A stretch of DNA of 64,000 nt from CAMYLY01 sp036397755. GTDB taxonomy: Bacteria > Gemmatimonadota > Gemmatimonadetes > Gemmatimonadales > GWC2-71-9. The translations under genes and the position numbers were made by a program. Under the pieces are notes generated by a model. It did no database searches and was not told the origin of the DNA. It saw only the letters and a program-made list of their open reading frames with translations. Positions 51,229 through 60,129 of this stretch are shown in pieces. The number at the start of each line of letters is the position of its first letter. Position 1 is the stretch's first letter. Location of the stretch: assembly GCA_036397755.1 (NCBI GenBank), contig DASWII010000042.1, forward strand, positions 1 to 64,000, written 5' to 3'.

Positions 51229-51594
51229 ATGGCACCGATGCAGTGGGCGCGTGCCCGAGGGGCAGGGTCGCACAACTTACGCCGCGGCGCGTGGTATCCG
51301 GTGGTGAACGACGGAGGATCGGAAATCGTCGTGCTGAACGTCTACAAGAACAACGTTCCGGTCCCCCGGTCGATGCTGATCTTGTCCAACGAACGCCCCG
51401 CCGCATGGACGATCGTCAAGTGGGAGATCACGCAGCGGGGAGCACAGCGTGCCAGTGAGGCGGGATTAGGCATGATGTACGGGGTCTGCCCCACCTGCGG
51501 CAACCGCGCCCAGATCGAGCCCCCCGGCGCATCAGATCTCACGTGCCCGGGGTGCGGCGCCACCGCTCAAGTGGACTGGGAAAGCTTCGGTTAA
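51229..51594 (+). CDS. Small zinc-ribbon protein of unknown function
   Basis: A 121-residue protein from ATG at 51229, four bases after a GGGAGG sequence (a longer GTG start at 51208 is less likely). The first part (RGAWYPVVNDGGSEIVVLNVYKNN) looks like a beta-rich domain; near the C-terminus two CxxC pairs (GVCPTCGNRA and TCPGCGATA) form a zinc ribbon. No family recognised. ispG starts 19 bases after it, so the pair probably form an operon. Confidence 0.72.
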   Translation: MAPMQWARARGAGSHNLRRGAWYPVVNDGGSEIVVLNVYKNNVPVPRSMLILSNERPAAWTIVKWEITQRGAQRASEAGLGMMYGVCPTCGNRAQIEPPGASDLTCPGCGATAQVDWESFG

Positions 51595-51613
51595 GCGCGT
51601 TCCTGTTGCTTCC

Positions 51614-52858
51614 GTGACGTCTTCGCATCCCACCCGCCGGCCGACGGTCACTACCTGGGTCGGTGGAGTGCCGGTCGGTTCCGCCCATCCGATCGTCGTG
51701 CAGTCGATGACCAACACCGACACGGCGGACGTATCGGCGACCGTCGAGCAGATCGCGGCCCTGCGCGAGGCGGGCAGCGAACTGGTGCGCGTCACCGTCA
51801 ACAACGACGATGCGGCCCGCGCGGTATCAGAGATCGCCGTGCGCCTCACGGACCGCGGTGTCACGGTGCCCCTCATCGGCGATTTCCACTACAACGGTCA
51901 TCAGCTGTTGGCGCGGTATCCCGGGTGCGCGGCGGCCCTCGCCAAGTACCGGATCAACCCGGGGAACGTCGGCGCCAAGCGCCGGGACGAGAACTTCCAA
52001 ACGATCGTCCGCGTCGCGGTCGACCAGGATCGGCCGGTGCGTATTGGGGTGAATTGGGGCTCGCTCGATCGTGCGCTGCTGACGGAGTTGATGGACGCGA
52101 ACGCGCGGCGGTCGGACCCGCTCGATGCGCGGGAGGTGACGTTCCACGCGATGGTCGAGAGCGCCATGCGGTCGGCCGAGCTGGCCGAGGAAACGGGACT
52201 CTCGCACGACCGCATCATCCTGTCCGTGAAGATGTCACAGGTGCGCGACCTCGTGGAGGTCTATCGGCGGCTGGCTCCCCGATCGGACTATCCGTTGCAT
52301 GTGGGGCTCACGGAGGCGGGCATGGGCGCCAAGGGGGTCGTGGCCAGCGCGGCGGGCCTCGCGATCCTCCTGCTGGACGGCATCGGCGATACGATCCGCG
52401 TCTCGCTCACGCCGCGACCGGGAGGGGATCGCGCGGAGGAAGTGCGGGTGGCGCAGCAGATCCTGCAGTCGATGGAACTGCGGAGTTTCACGCCTCAGGT
52501 GACCGCCTGCCCGGGGTGTGGACGCACGACCAGTACGTTCTTCCAGGAGATGGCGGAGCAAATCCAACAGTACCTCCACGACCAGATGCCCCGGTGGCGT
52601 GACGTGTACCCCGGGGTGGCCGAACTGCGAGTGGCAGTGATGGGGTGTGTGGTCAACGGTCCCGGAGAGTCCAAGCATGCCGACATCGGGATCTCCTTGC
52701 CGGGAACGTTCGAGGAACCCAAGGCGCCCGTGTACGTGGATGGTCACCTATTCGTCACGCTCAAGGGTCAGCATATCGTGGGGGAGTTCATCGAGATCCT
52801 GAACGCCTACGTGGCCCGCACCTACGCCAACGCGGCCGCATCGACGCCGACTGCATGA
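51614..52858 (+). CDS. ispG: 4-hydroxy-3-methylbut-2-enyl diphosphate synthase (flavodoxin/ferredoxin)
   Basis: A 414-residue iron-sulfur enzyme, the penultimate step of the MEP isoprenoid pathway. Family marks: PIVVQSMTNTDTADV, PLIGDFHYN, YRINPGNVGAKRR, and the cluster ligands in TACPGCGRT and GCVVNGPGES, which together supply the three Cys for the [4Fe-4S] cluster. The start is GTG at 51614. It overlaps the sirtuin gene by four bases. Confidence 0.95.
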   Translation: MTSSHPTRRPTVTTWVGGVPVGSAHPIVVQSMTNTDTADVSATVEQIAALREAGSELVRVTVNNDDAARAVSEIAVRLTDRGVTVPLIGDFHYNGHQLLARYPGCAAALAKYRINPGNVGAKRRDENFQTIVRVAVDQDRPVRIGVNWGSLDRALLTELMDANARRSDPLDAREVTFHAMVESAMRSAELAEETGLSHDRIILSVKMSQVRDLVEVYRRLAPRSDYPLHVGLTEAGMGAKGVVASAAGLAILLLDGIGDTIRVSLTPRPGGDRAEEVRVAQQILQSMELRSFTPQVTACPGCGRTTSTFFQEMAEQIQQYLHDQMPRWRDVYPGVAELRVAVMGCVVNGPGESKHADIGISLPGTFEEPKAPVYVDGHLFVTLKGQHIVGEFIEILNAYVARTYANAAASTPTA

Positions 52859-53649
52859 CCGCGGCGACCGGGGCCACGCAGGTCGCGGGAGCGGCCCGAG
52901 CCGCGGTGGAGGTGGCCCGGGCTGACCGGATCGTGGTGCTGACCGGGGCAGGGATGTCCGCGGAATCAGGTATTCCGACGTTTCGCGATGCGCTGACCGG
53001 CCTTTGGGCGCAATACAGTCCGGACGAGTTGGCCACGCCGCAGGCGTTTCTCGCGGACCCGCCGCGCGTGTTCGGCTGGTATCTGCAGCGCTGGCGCGCG
53101 GTGCGCGACGTGCAACCCCATGCGGGGCATCTGGCGCTCGCCTCCTTGCAACGGTGGGCCGCGAGCTTTGTCGTGATCACGCAGAATATTGACCGGTTGC
53201 ATCAACGGGCTGGGATCGCCGATGTGATTGAGCTGCACGGCGCGCTCGAAGCCTTTCGGTGTTGGGAACGCGGACATCCGTTCGACGTGACTGCCCTGGC
53301 GGCGCGCGACGGCGATGCCCCGGTGGATCCACCCCATTGCTCGGTGTGCGGCAGCGTCGTGCGACCCGGCGTCGTGTGGTTCGGGGAGATGCTGCCGGTG
53401 GAGGCGATGCGGCGCGCGGAGCGGCTGCTGGCCGAGTGCGATCTCCTGCTCGTGATCGGAACGTCGGGACTCGTGTACCCGGCTGCCGGCCTCCCGCTCG
53501 TCGCCCGCAGGGCGGGCGCGGTCGTGGTGGAAGTCAATCCGGAGCCGACGCCGATCACCCCGCTGGCGGACGCGGTGCTGCGGGAACCGGCGGGCAGCGC
53601 GCTTGCGGCAATTGTGGAGAGGTTGGAACACGGACCCTCCCATGTCTGA
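52855..53649 (+). CDS. Class III sirtuin, NAD-dependent protein deacylase
   Basis: A 264-residue sirtuin. NAD binding: VLTGAGMSAESGIPTFRD and ITQNIDRLH; catalytic His in IELHGALE; cofactor ends WFGEML and GTSGLVYPAAGLP. The YxxR pair (WYLQRWR, near residue 80) marks class III enzymes that remove succinyl, malonyl or acetyl groups. As in E. coli CobB, the first zinc Cys pair is degenerate (one Cys in FRCWERGH) while CSVCG is intact. It sits between ispG and pyk with overlaps, suggesting acyl control of metabolism, which is inference. Confidence 0.92.
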   Translation: MTAATGATQVAGAARAAVEVARADRIVVLTGAGMSAESGIPTFRDALTGLWAQYSPDELATPQAFLADPPRVFGWYLQRWRAVRDVQPHAGHLALASLQRWAASFVVITQNIDRLHQRAGIADVIELHGALEAFRCWERGHPFDVTALAARDGDAPVDPPHCSVCGSVVRPGVVWFGEMLPVEAMRRAERLLAECDLLLVIGTSGLVYPAAGLPLVARRAGAVVVEVNPEPTPITPLADAVLREPAGSALAAIVERLEHGPSHV

Positions 53650-55060
53650 CCTGTCGATTCGGCGTGCGAAGATCGTTGCCACACTCGGTCCGAGTTCGGC
53701 AAATCCCGCGATGATTCGTGAGCTGATCGAGGCGGGCGTGGACGTCCTGCGCATCAACAGCTCCCATGGGGATCCGAATGAGTGGACCCAGTGGATGGGG
53801 TGGGTGCGCGAGCAGGCGGCGGCGAACGAACGTCACGTGGGATTGCTCGTGGATCTGCAAGGCCCACGGATTCGCGTCGGTACGCTGTCCGCGCCGCGCA
53901 CGCTGAACGCAGGTGAACGCGTGACGCTGGTCCCCGAGGCCGCGGCCGCTTCCGGCGACGTGCCCGTGACCTACGACGAATTGCCGAGCGACGTCGCTCC
54001 GGGTTCACGGATCCTGATCGATGACGGGATCATTGTGGCCGAGGTCGAGCAGGTTGACGGGCGCCGCGTGCATACGATTGTGCGCCACGGGGGGGTGTTG
54101 CGGAGTCAGAAGGGAATCAACCTCCCCGGGGTGCAGGTGAGCGCGTCCACCGTGACGGACCGTGATCGGGAGATGATCGAAATCGCAGTACGGCACGGCG
54201 TCGACTTCCTCGGGATCTCCTTCGTCCGACGCGCCGAGGATGTGCATGCCGTGCGGGCGATGGTGCCGCGGGACGTGCGGCTGGTGGCCAAGATCGAGAA
54301 GGCGGCGGCGATGACAGATATCCAGCGAATCCTGGAGGCCTGTGACGTGCTGATGGTCGCCCGGGGAGACCTGGGTGTGGAGCTGCCGTTCGAGGAAGTG
54401 CCGCTTGCACAGAAACGCCTCATCAGATTGGCGAATCGCCACGCCCGCCCCGTGATCACGGCAACGCAGATGTTGGAGTCGATGGTGCAGAATCCCCGGC
54501 CGACCCGAGCGGAGGCGTCGGACGTCGCCAATGCGATCTTGGACGGCACCGACGCCGTCATGCTGTCGGCGGAGACCGCGATGGGACAGTATCCGCTCAA
54601 AGCGGTGCAGGCGATGGCGCGCATCATCCGGCAAATCGAGCGTTCGTTGGGGGATCTTCCATTGGCGCGGCGTCGTCCCGCGGCGCAGGCGGACACCGTC
54701 TCCGTCGACGATGCGATCGCTCATGCCACAAGCGTGGCCGCGGAGCAGCTGCGGGTGCCCGTGATCGTCTGTCTCACCAAGAGTGGGTTCACCGCCCGCA
54801 AGATTTCCGCCCACCGCCCGGTCCCACCGATTGTCGGGCTGTCCACCGATCCGGAAACCTGCCGGTATCTCTCCATCGTCTGGGGCGTAGTCCCGCTTCT
54901 CGTGCAGGACGCTCCGACGTACGAGGCGATGCTGGCCAACGCCCGAGATCTCCTGGTGGCGCGCGGGATGGTCAAGCCCGGAGACCGTATCGCGGTAACG
55001 GCGGGGGTCCCATTCGAAGTACCCGGCACGACCAACCTCCTCAGGATCGAATCCGTTTGA
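53642..55060 (+). CDS. pyk: Pyruvate kinase
   Basis: A 472-residue glycolytic enzyme that makes ATP and pyruvate from phosphoenolpyruvate. IVATLGPSSANPAMIREL at the start, the metal/phosphate motifs VAKIEKAAA and MVARGDLGVELPFE, and TATQMLESMVQNPRPTRAE are typical. The usual RxNFSHG loop reads RINSSHG, a Phe-to-Ser change. ATG at 53642 overlaps the sirtuin end by eight bases. Confidence 0.95.
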   Translation: MSDLSIRRAKIVATLGPSSANPAMIRELIEAGVDVLRINSSHGDPNEWTQWMGWVREQAAANERHVGLLVDLQGPRIRVGTLSAPRTLNAGERVTLVPEAAAASGDVPVTYDELPSDVAPGSRILIDDGIIVAEVEQVDGRRVHTIVRHGGVLRSQKGINLPGVQVSASTVTDRDREMIEIAVRHGVDFLGISFVRRAEDVHAVRAMVPRDVRLVAKIEKAAAMTDIQRILEACDVLMVARGDLGVELPFEEVPLAQKRLIRLANRHARPVITATQMLESMVQNPRPTRAEASDVANAILDGTDAVMLSAETAMGQYPLKAVQAMARIIRQIERSLGDLPLARRRPAAQADTVSVDDAIAHATSVAAEQLRVPVIVCLTKSGFTARKISAHRPVPPIVGLSTDPETCRYLSIVWGVVPLLVQDAPTYEAMLANARDLLVARGMVKPGDRIAVTAGVPFEVPGTTNLLRIESV

Positions 55061-55067
55061 ACGTGCC

Positions 55068-55841
55068 GTGCGGCTCCTGATCCTCGGATCGGGTACGTCC
55101 TTCGGCGTGCCGGTCGTTGGGTGTGGCTGTGTGGTGTGCACGTCCCCGGACCCGCGGGACACGCGCACGCGCACCGCGGCGATCATCGAGTTGGATGGGG
55201 GTGACCGGATCCTGATCGACAGCCCACCCGATCTACGCATGCAACTGCTGCGCGAACGGATCGATCACGTGGACGCGGTGCTGTACACCCACGAGCATGC
55301 CGATCACGTGCACGGGATCGACGACCTTCGGGCGCTCTCGGTGCGGCAGGGTGAGCTGCCCGTCTACGCCGGTCAGCACACGGCGGACCGGCTGCGCGTA
55401 CGCTTCGACTACATCTTCGACCCGGCGGTGCAGCCACCACCGGGAACGAGCAAGCCTCGGCTCTTGCTCCACGTCGTCGAACCGTACCAGGCGCTTCCGC
55501 TCGCCGGTGCGACGATACTGCCGGTGCAGGTGGACCATGGCGGGACCCCGGTGCTGGGGTATCGAGTGGGGCGTATGGCCTACCTCACCGACGCCAAGCG
55601 GCTTCCACCGGCGACGATCGACGCACTGCGCGGAATCGAGGTGCTCGTATTGAACGCGTTGTTCGACGCGCCCCATCCCACGCACCTGTCGATTAACGAG
55701 GCAACCGCACTCGCCCAGGAGATCGGTGCGCGGCAAACGTTCCTCACGCACCTCACGCATCACCATGCGCACCAAGCGCTTGCGGAGCGGCTCCCGGACG
55801 GGATCGCCCCGGCGTTCGACGGTCTGTCGGTCGAACTTTGA
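55068..55841 (+). CDS. Metallo-beta-lactamase-fold hydrolase, PhnP-like
   Basis: A 257-residue phosphodiesterase-like MBL protein. The metal motif is THEHADHVHGID (HxHxDH), with later His/Asp ligands in VQVDHGGTP and AYLTDAKRL and a terminal HLTHHH. The N-terminal GCGCVVCTSPD motif is typical of the PhnP/YycJ-like group and may bind another zinc. The start is GTG, 7 bases after pyk, so it likely shares that message. Substrate unknown. Confidence 0.88.
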   Translation: MRLLILGSGTSFGVPVVGCGCVVCTSPDPRDTRTRTAAIIELDGGDRILIDSPPDLRMQLLRERIDHVDAVLYTHEHADHVHGIDDLRALSVRQGELPVYAGQHTADRLRVRFDYIFDPAVQPPPGTSKPRLLLHVVEPYQALPLAGATILPVQVDHGGTPVLGYRVGRMAYLTDAKRLPPATIDALRGIEVLVLNALFDAPHPTHLSINEATALAQEIGARQTFLTHLTHHHAHQALAERLPDGIAPAFDGLSVEL

Positions 55842-55866
55842 CGGCCCCACGGACGCGCGCTAGTCT
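55838..55866 (+). promoter_or_regulatory. Promoter of the YtxH-YihY-threonine aldolase operon
   Basis: TTGACG at 55838-55843 and TAGTCT at 55861-55866 are 17 bases apart. The first hexamer overlaps the end of the MBL gene. Transcription would begin near 55873, about 80 bases before the YtxH-like start. Confidence 0.55.
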
Positions 55867-55953
55867 TCAGGGCGTGGGAAGACGTTCACCATGAGTCCGC
55901 TCAGCGGCCTATGGCTGCTCACGTGGTAGCGGGCGGTTTGAGGAGGAGGAGCG

Positions 55954-56367
55954 ATGTCGCACATCAGTGATGACCGGCCGGTCGTCATCGTCGAGCGATC
56001 GGCGGGGATCGGCGCGTTTCTGCTCGGTGGCCTGCTTGGTGCCGCCGCGGCGCTCCTGTTGGCGCCGATGAGCGGCGAGCAGGCCCGTCGGGCACTGCGT
56101 GAGGGGGGGCAGCGATTACGGGAGCGGACCCGCGAGACCGCCGACGAGTGGTCGGAACGCGTGGAGGACGGATACGAGCGGGCCAAGGAACGGTTGGAGG
56201 AGGGGCTCGATTCCGTGCGGCGTAACCTGCGCGAAACGCGCGAGGGCGCCGGCGATGCGCTGGATGCCGGCAAGGCTGCCGTGACGTCAGCACGATCGGA
56301 GCTCGAGCGCCGACTGGCCGAGTCCCGCAGCCGACGCAAAGCCACGGCCGACGAAACCGCCGAGTAA
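55954..56367 (+). CDS. YtxH-like membrane-anchored helical protein
   Basis: A 137-residue protein with one membrane helix near residues 18-37 (AGIGAFLLGGLLGAAAALLL) followed by APMSGEQARRALREGGQRL, the YtxH hallmark, then a long charged amphipathic helix. Such proteins are linked with envelope stress, but the activity is unknown. A GAGGAGGAG tract directly before the ATG is a strong ribosome-binding site. Confidence 0.8.
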   Translation: MSHISDDRPVVIVERSAGIGAFLLGGLLGAAAALLLAPMSGEQARRALREGGQRLRERTRETADEWSERVEDGYERAKERLEEGLDSVRRNLRETREGAGDALDAGKAAVTSARSELERRLAESRSRRKATADETAE

Positions 56368-56383
56368 TCACCGCCGCGGCGCT

Positions 56384-57238
56384 TTGAGACCGCTCTGGCG
56401 TCGCGGGTGGGCCTTTTCGCCCGCAGGATTCGTGCGCCGCGTCGCCAAGGCGGCGTACGAGGACAACATCTTGTTTCTCGGAAGCGCGCTCACGTTCGAC
56501 GCCATTCTCGCCGCGCTGCCGTTCCTCATCCTCCTGCTCGCCGCCCTGGGATACGCCGTCGGGCCCGGCGACGGCGCCGTGACGGACTTCATGAAGTTGG
56601 TGGACCGCGTATTGCCGGCGCAGCGCGGTGATGTGTCCATCCTGCGGTTTGAAGACCTCGTGCGAGTAGTCGTCGACAGTCGGAGTCAACTGTCCATTTG
56701 GGGCCTCCCGTTGTTTCTGTGGCTGGCCACGCGCTTGTTCGCGAGCGCGAGGGCGGCCCTCAACGAAGTGTTCGATACCGAGGAGACGCGAGGGTTCGCG
56801 GTGGGGAAGGCGGTGGATCTCGGCATGGTGATTCTTGTACTCCTGCTCGTGATCGCGAACACCGTGCTGAGCGTGGTGCTGCCCAATGCTCCCTGGATCG
56901 GGAGATTCGCGACGGAGCTCACGACGTTCGTCTTGGGGCTGCTGCTCTTCGTCACGGTCTACGTCGTCCTCCCCAGTCGGACGGTGGCATGGGATACGGC
57001 CTTGGTGGCGGCGACAGTGGCCTCGTTGGGTTTCGGCGTATCAAAGAAGCTGTTCGCGATCTACCTTACCAAGTTCGCGACGTTCGACCGCGTTCTGTCC
57101 AACGCCAATGCCCTTGCGATTCTCCTCGGGATTCTGTGGATGTACTGCACGGCGTGCATTCTCTTGCTCGGTGGGGAAGTGGCGGAAACCTACGATCTCA
57201 GGCGCCGGCAGCGCGCCCAACGCACGGTGTTAGGGTGA
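56384..57238 (+). CDS. YihY/BrkB-family membrane protein
   Basis: A 284-residue protein with about six membrane helices. Family features: FLGSALTFDAILAALPFLILL near the N-terminus, WGLPLFLWLATRLFASARAALNEVF and LGILWMYCTACILLLGGEV near the end. Once described as ribonuclease BN, these proteins are now treated as membrane proteins of unclear function. Start is TTG at 56384. It overlaps the aldolase gene as GTGA. Confidence 0.86.
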   Translation: MRPLWRRGWAFSPAGFVRRVAKAAYEDNILFLGSALTFDAILAALPFLILLLAALGYAVGPGDGAVTDFMKLVDRVLPAQRGDVSILRFEDLVRVVVDSRSQLSIWGLPLFLWLATRLFASARAALNEVFDTEETRGFAVGKAVDLGMVILVLLLVIANTVLSVVLPNAPWIGRFATELTTFVLGLLLFVTVYVVLPSRTVAWDTALVAATVASLGFGVSKKLFAIYLTKFATFDRVLSNANALAILLGILWMYCTACILLLGGEVAETYDLRRRQRAQRTVLG

Positions 57239-58269
57239 CGAAACCACGCGTCGTGGATCTGCGCAGCGATACGGTGACCCAGCCGGGTCGTGCGATGCGC
57301 CAGGCGATGATGGATGCCGAAGTGGGGGACGACGTGTTGGACGGCGATCCGACCACGCGTCGGCTGGAGGAGCGGGTTGCCGAACTCTTGGGGATGGAAG
57401 CGGCGCTGTTTTTCCCGTCGGGCACCCAGGCCAACCAGGCGGGAATCTCCCTGGTGACGGAACCGGGCACGGAGCTGATCGCGGATGCCGGGGCGCACGT
57501 GATTCACTACGAGATGGCCGGCGTGGCCGCGCTGTCGGGTGTGCAAGTGCGACCCGTGGCGACTCCGGACGGGCACCTGACGCCTGACACGATTCGCGCC
57601 GCATGGCGTCCCGCTTCGCCCCACCTGCCGCGCGTTTCGGCGATCACGGTGGAGAACACCCATAACGGTTCCGGGGGCCGAGTGCTCAGCCCCCTCGGGT
57701 GGGACGCGATCGTGGGCGTCGCGGGCGAGTTGGGGGTCCCGATTCACCTCGATGGCGCCCGGTTGTGGAACGCGGCGACGGCCGCCGGCGTGCCGCCCGG
57801 CAGGCTCGCCCGTGGAGCAACGACGGTCATGGTGTCGCTGAGCAAGGGTCTCGGATGTCCCGTGGGCAGCTGCCTGGCGGGGGACACGACGCTCACGCGG
57901 CGGGCCCGGACGATCCGCAAGCGCCTGGGTGGGGGCATGAGGCAGAGCGGCCTCCTGGCCGCTGCCGGGCTGTACGCGCTCGATCACCATCTGTCCCGCC
58001 TCGCGGAGGATCACGCCAATGCCGCCAGGATCGCGATGGGGTTGGCGGGACTCGACACCATCAAGGTCGTGGCTCCCGAAACCAATATCCTCATGGTCGA
58101 TCTGATGGATTCCGCCGCGGACGCGGTCGCTGCCGCATCCCGGCTGGCGGGCGAGGGTGTCCTGGTGGTGCCCATGGGGCCGCGGCGTCTGAGGATCGTG
58201 ACCCATTTGGATGTCTCGCGGGACGACGTGGAGTGGGCGACGGAGCGGCTGGCAGCGACGCTGTCGTGA
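57235..58269 (+). CDS. Low-specificity L-threonine aldolase-like enzyme
   Basis: A 344-residue PLP-dependent enzyme of the beta-eliminating lyase family, splitting threonine/allo-threonine to glycine and acetaldehyde. VVDLRSDTVTQPGRAMRQAM at the start and GDDVLDGDPTTRRLEE are diagnostic; the PLP Lys is in VSLSKGLGCPVGS and IHLDGARLWNAA holds the cofactor Asp. Start is GTG. It ends 106 bases before the SRP RNA. Confidence 0.9.
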   Translation: MTKPRVVDLRSDTVTQPGRAMRQAMMDAEVGDDVLDGDPTTRRLEERVAELLGMEAALFFPSGTQANQAGISLVTEPGTELIADAGAHVIHYEMAGVAALSGVQVRPVATPDGHLTPDTIRAAWRPASPHLPRVSAITVENTHNGSGGRVLSPLGWDAIVGVAGELGVPIHLDGARLWNAATAAGVPPGRLARGATTVMVSLSKGLGCPVGSCLAGDTTLTRRARTIRKRLGGGMRQSGLLAAAGLYALDHHLSRLAEDHANAARIAMGLAGLDTIKVVAPETNILMVDLMDSAADAVAAASRLAGEGVLVVPMGPRRLRIVTHLDVSRDDVEWATERLAATLS

Positions 58270-58341
58270 GGGCCGCCGGCTCGAAGGCCACTCCCTCGCG
58301 GTCGGGCCCGCGCCGTCAGATCCGATGACCTGGTGGTCGGG

Positions 58342-58371
58342 GTACTGCGGACGAGCTCTTCGGCGTAGCTT
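58342..58371 (+). promoter_or_regulatory. Candidate SRP RNA promoter
   Basis: TAGCTT at 58366-58371 lies 5 bases before the start of the SRP RNA stem, the position expected of a -10 hexamer. No good TTGNNN hexamer is 16-18 bases upstream (TACTGC or GTACTG only). Confidence 0.4.
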
Positions 58372-58374
58372 ACA

Positions 58375-58477
58375 GGTGCCCCAGGTCCGGAGGGCGCGCG
58401 TGCGCGAACCGCGTCAGGACCGTGAAGGTAGCAGCGCTAAGCGATGTCGGGTGTCGTTTCGGGGTGCCTGGGGCACT
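58375..58477 (+). ncRNA. ffs: Signal recognition particle RNA, small bacterial type
   Basis: About 100 bases fold into one long hairpin. The ends pair perfectly: GTGCCCCAGG (58376-58385) with CCTGGGGCAC (58467-58476). The conserved Ffh-binding apex is present: GTCAGGACCG near 58413-58422 and GAAGGTAGCAGC at 58424-58435. There is no Alu domain, so it is the 4.5S type. It lies 8 bases before dnaX, an arrangement also known in Bacillus. Exact ends are estimated. Confidence 0.9.
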
Positions 58478-58484
58478 TCACTCC

Positions 58485-60128
58485 ATGATTCATACCGCGC
58501 TTGCTCGCAAGTACCGTCCCCGCCGGTTCGGGGACCTCATTGGCCAGCCCCATGTCACGGCGGGACTGGCCGGGGCCGTGGCCCGCAATCGGGTGGCGCA
58601 CGCCTACCTGCTTGCCGGCCCAAGGGGCGTGGGCAAGACCAGCGCGGCGCGGATTCTCGCGATGGCGTTGAATTGCGAGGAGCGTACGGTCGACGGAGAA
58701 CCCTGTGGGCGCTGCGACTCCTGTCACCGCATCTGGTCGGGTAACGCCAACCTGGACGTCGTCGAAATCGACGCGGCGAGCAATCGTGGCGTGGACGACG
58801 CGCGCGAGCTCCGCGAGCGCGCGATGTACGCGGCGAGCGGACCAGAGCGGCACAAGATCTACATTATCGACGAGGCGCACATGCTCACCCGCGAGGCATG
58901 GAATGCGCTGCTGAAGATTCTCGAGGAGCCACCTCCGCAGGTCGTATTCGTCTTCGCGACCACGGAGCCGCAGAAGATCGCCAACACGGCCGCGCCGGTT
59001 CTCAGCCGCCTGCAGCGTTTTGATTTTCGCCGAGTCGGTCCGCAGGCCATTGCCGGACGATTGAGTGAGGTGGCGGAGGCTGAGGGGCTCTCCGTCGACG
59101 CCGATGCGATGACGCTCATCGCCCGAGTGGCCGGGGGCGGCGTACGCGACGCCCTATCATTGCTGGATCAGGCGACGGCGTTCGGCGACGGAGGCGTGTC
59201 GGCCGCGAAGGTGCGCGAGTCGCTCGGGTTGATCGACGACGAGCTCTATGCAGAAATGCTCGCCATTGTCGGACAGCACCGCTCGGCGGACGTCTTCCCG
59301 TTTGTGGCGCGGATCGCCGAGTCGGGCGCCGATCTCGCCGAGTTTGTGACCGGGGCGGGCGAGGTATTGCGGAGCCTTCTGCTGGCGATCCTGGGCAACG
59401 AGCCGGAGGGGCTGACGGAGTCGCTGCGCGTTGCCGTTCACCACCATGCGGCGTCGTACGGCAGCGGTGATGTCGTGCGGATGTTGAAGCTGCTCGCGGA
59501 GGCCGAGACGGCGGTCCGACGCAGCCCGAACGCTCGCATGTATGTGGAGACGCTGCTGCTCGAGTGGGCCTTGCTCGATCGCACGGTGGAGCTGGAGCAG
59601 GTCCTGCGCGCACTGGAGCGTGGAACCGGCTCCCCGTCGGAGCCGCCCTGGGCGGAGCCGCAGCCAACGGTGTCGGCGTCCCCGTCGGCCGCGGCACCCC
59701 AGACGCCGGCCGCCGCCGCGCGTGACGCGGCGGCGTGGACGGTGGACGCCGCGCGCGGGAAATGGTCACAATTGCTCCAATCCGTGGCGAGTCGGCGTCG
59801 GATGCTGCGGGAGGCGTTGTCTCACGCGTCGCCAATCGGAGTCGACGGAGACCAGCTCATCCTCGAGGTGGCCGACTCCGCGGTACATCTCGAAGGGCTT
59901 GAACGGGGCCGTGACATCATCGAGGCCGCGGCTGGCGCCCTCTTCGGACGCCGAGTATGGGTGACCTTTCGGTCGACCGGCCGGGACGCCGAGCAGACGC
60001 CGCCCACCGCGGCGCCGCAGCGCCTCGATCGAGAGGGCGATCGCGAGGAACGGCTGCGGGCCTACCGCAAGAAGGACCCGGCACTGGACGCAGTGGCGGA
60101 CGCGCTGGATCTTGAGCTCCTGGAGTAA
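58485..60128 (+). CDS. dnaX: DNA polymerase III subunits gamma/tau
   Basis: The 547-residue clamp-loader ATPase. ARKYRPRRFGDLIGQPHV begins the protein; the P-loop is GPRGVGKTSAARIL, followed by the zinc module (CEERTVDGEPCGRCDSC), DAASNRGVDDARELRE, IIDEAHMLTREAWNALLKILEEPP and the sensor TEPQKI. A Pro/Ala-rich linker near residue 400 precedes a weakly conserved C-terminal domain. Whether a shorter gamma form arises by frameshifting cannot be seen. ATG at 58485 was chosen; upstream in-frame sequence lies inside the SRP RNA. Confidence 0.94.
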   Translation: MIHTALARKYRPRRFGDLIGQPHVTAGLAGAVARNRVAHAYLLAGPRGVGKTSAARILAMALNCEERTVDGEPCGRCDSCHRIWSGNANLDVVEIDAASNRGVDDARELRERAMYAASGPERHKIYIIDEAHMLTREAWNALLKILEEPPPQVVFVFATTEPQKIANTAAPVLSRLQRFDFRRVGPQAIAGRLSEVAEAEGLSVDADAMTLIARVAGGGVRDALSLLDQATAFGDGGVSAAKVRESLGLIDDELYAEMLAIVGQHRSADVFPFVARIAESGADLAEFVTGAGEVLRSLLLAILGNEPEGLTESLRVAVHHHAASYGSGDVVRMLKLLAEAETAVRRSPNARMYVETLLLEWALLDRTVELEQVLRALERGTGSPSEPPWAEPQPTVSASPSAAAPQTPAAAARDAAAWTVDAARGKWSQLLQSVASRRRMLREALSHASPIGVDGDQLILEVADSAVHLEGLERGRDIIEAAAGALFGRRVWVTFRSTGRDAEQTPPTAAPQRLDREGDREERLRAYRKKDPALDAVADALDLELLE

Positions 60129-60129
60129 C

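Noticed and set aside
52855..53649. Damaged zinc site in the sirtuin
   Set aside because: The missing Cys in the first pair is also seen in E. coli CobB, so it is a normal feature of the group.
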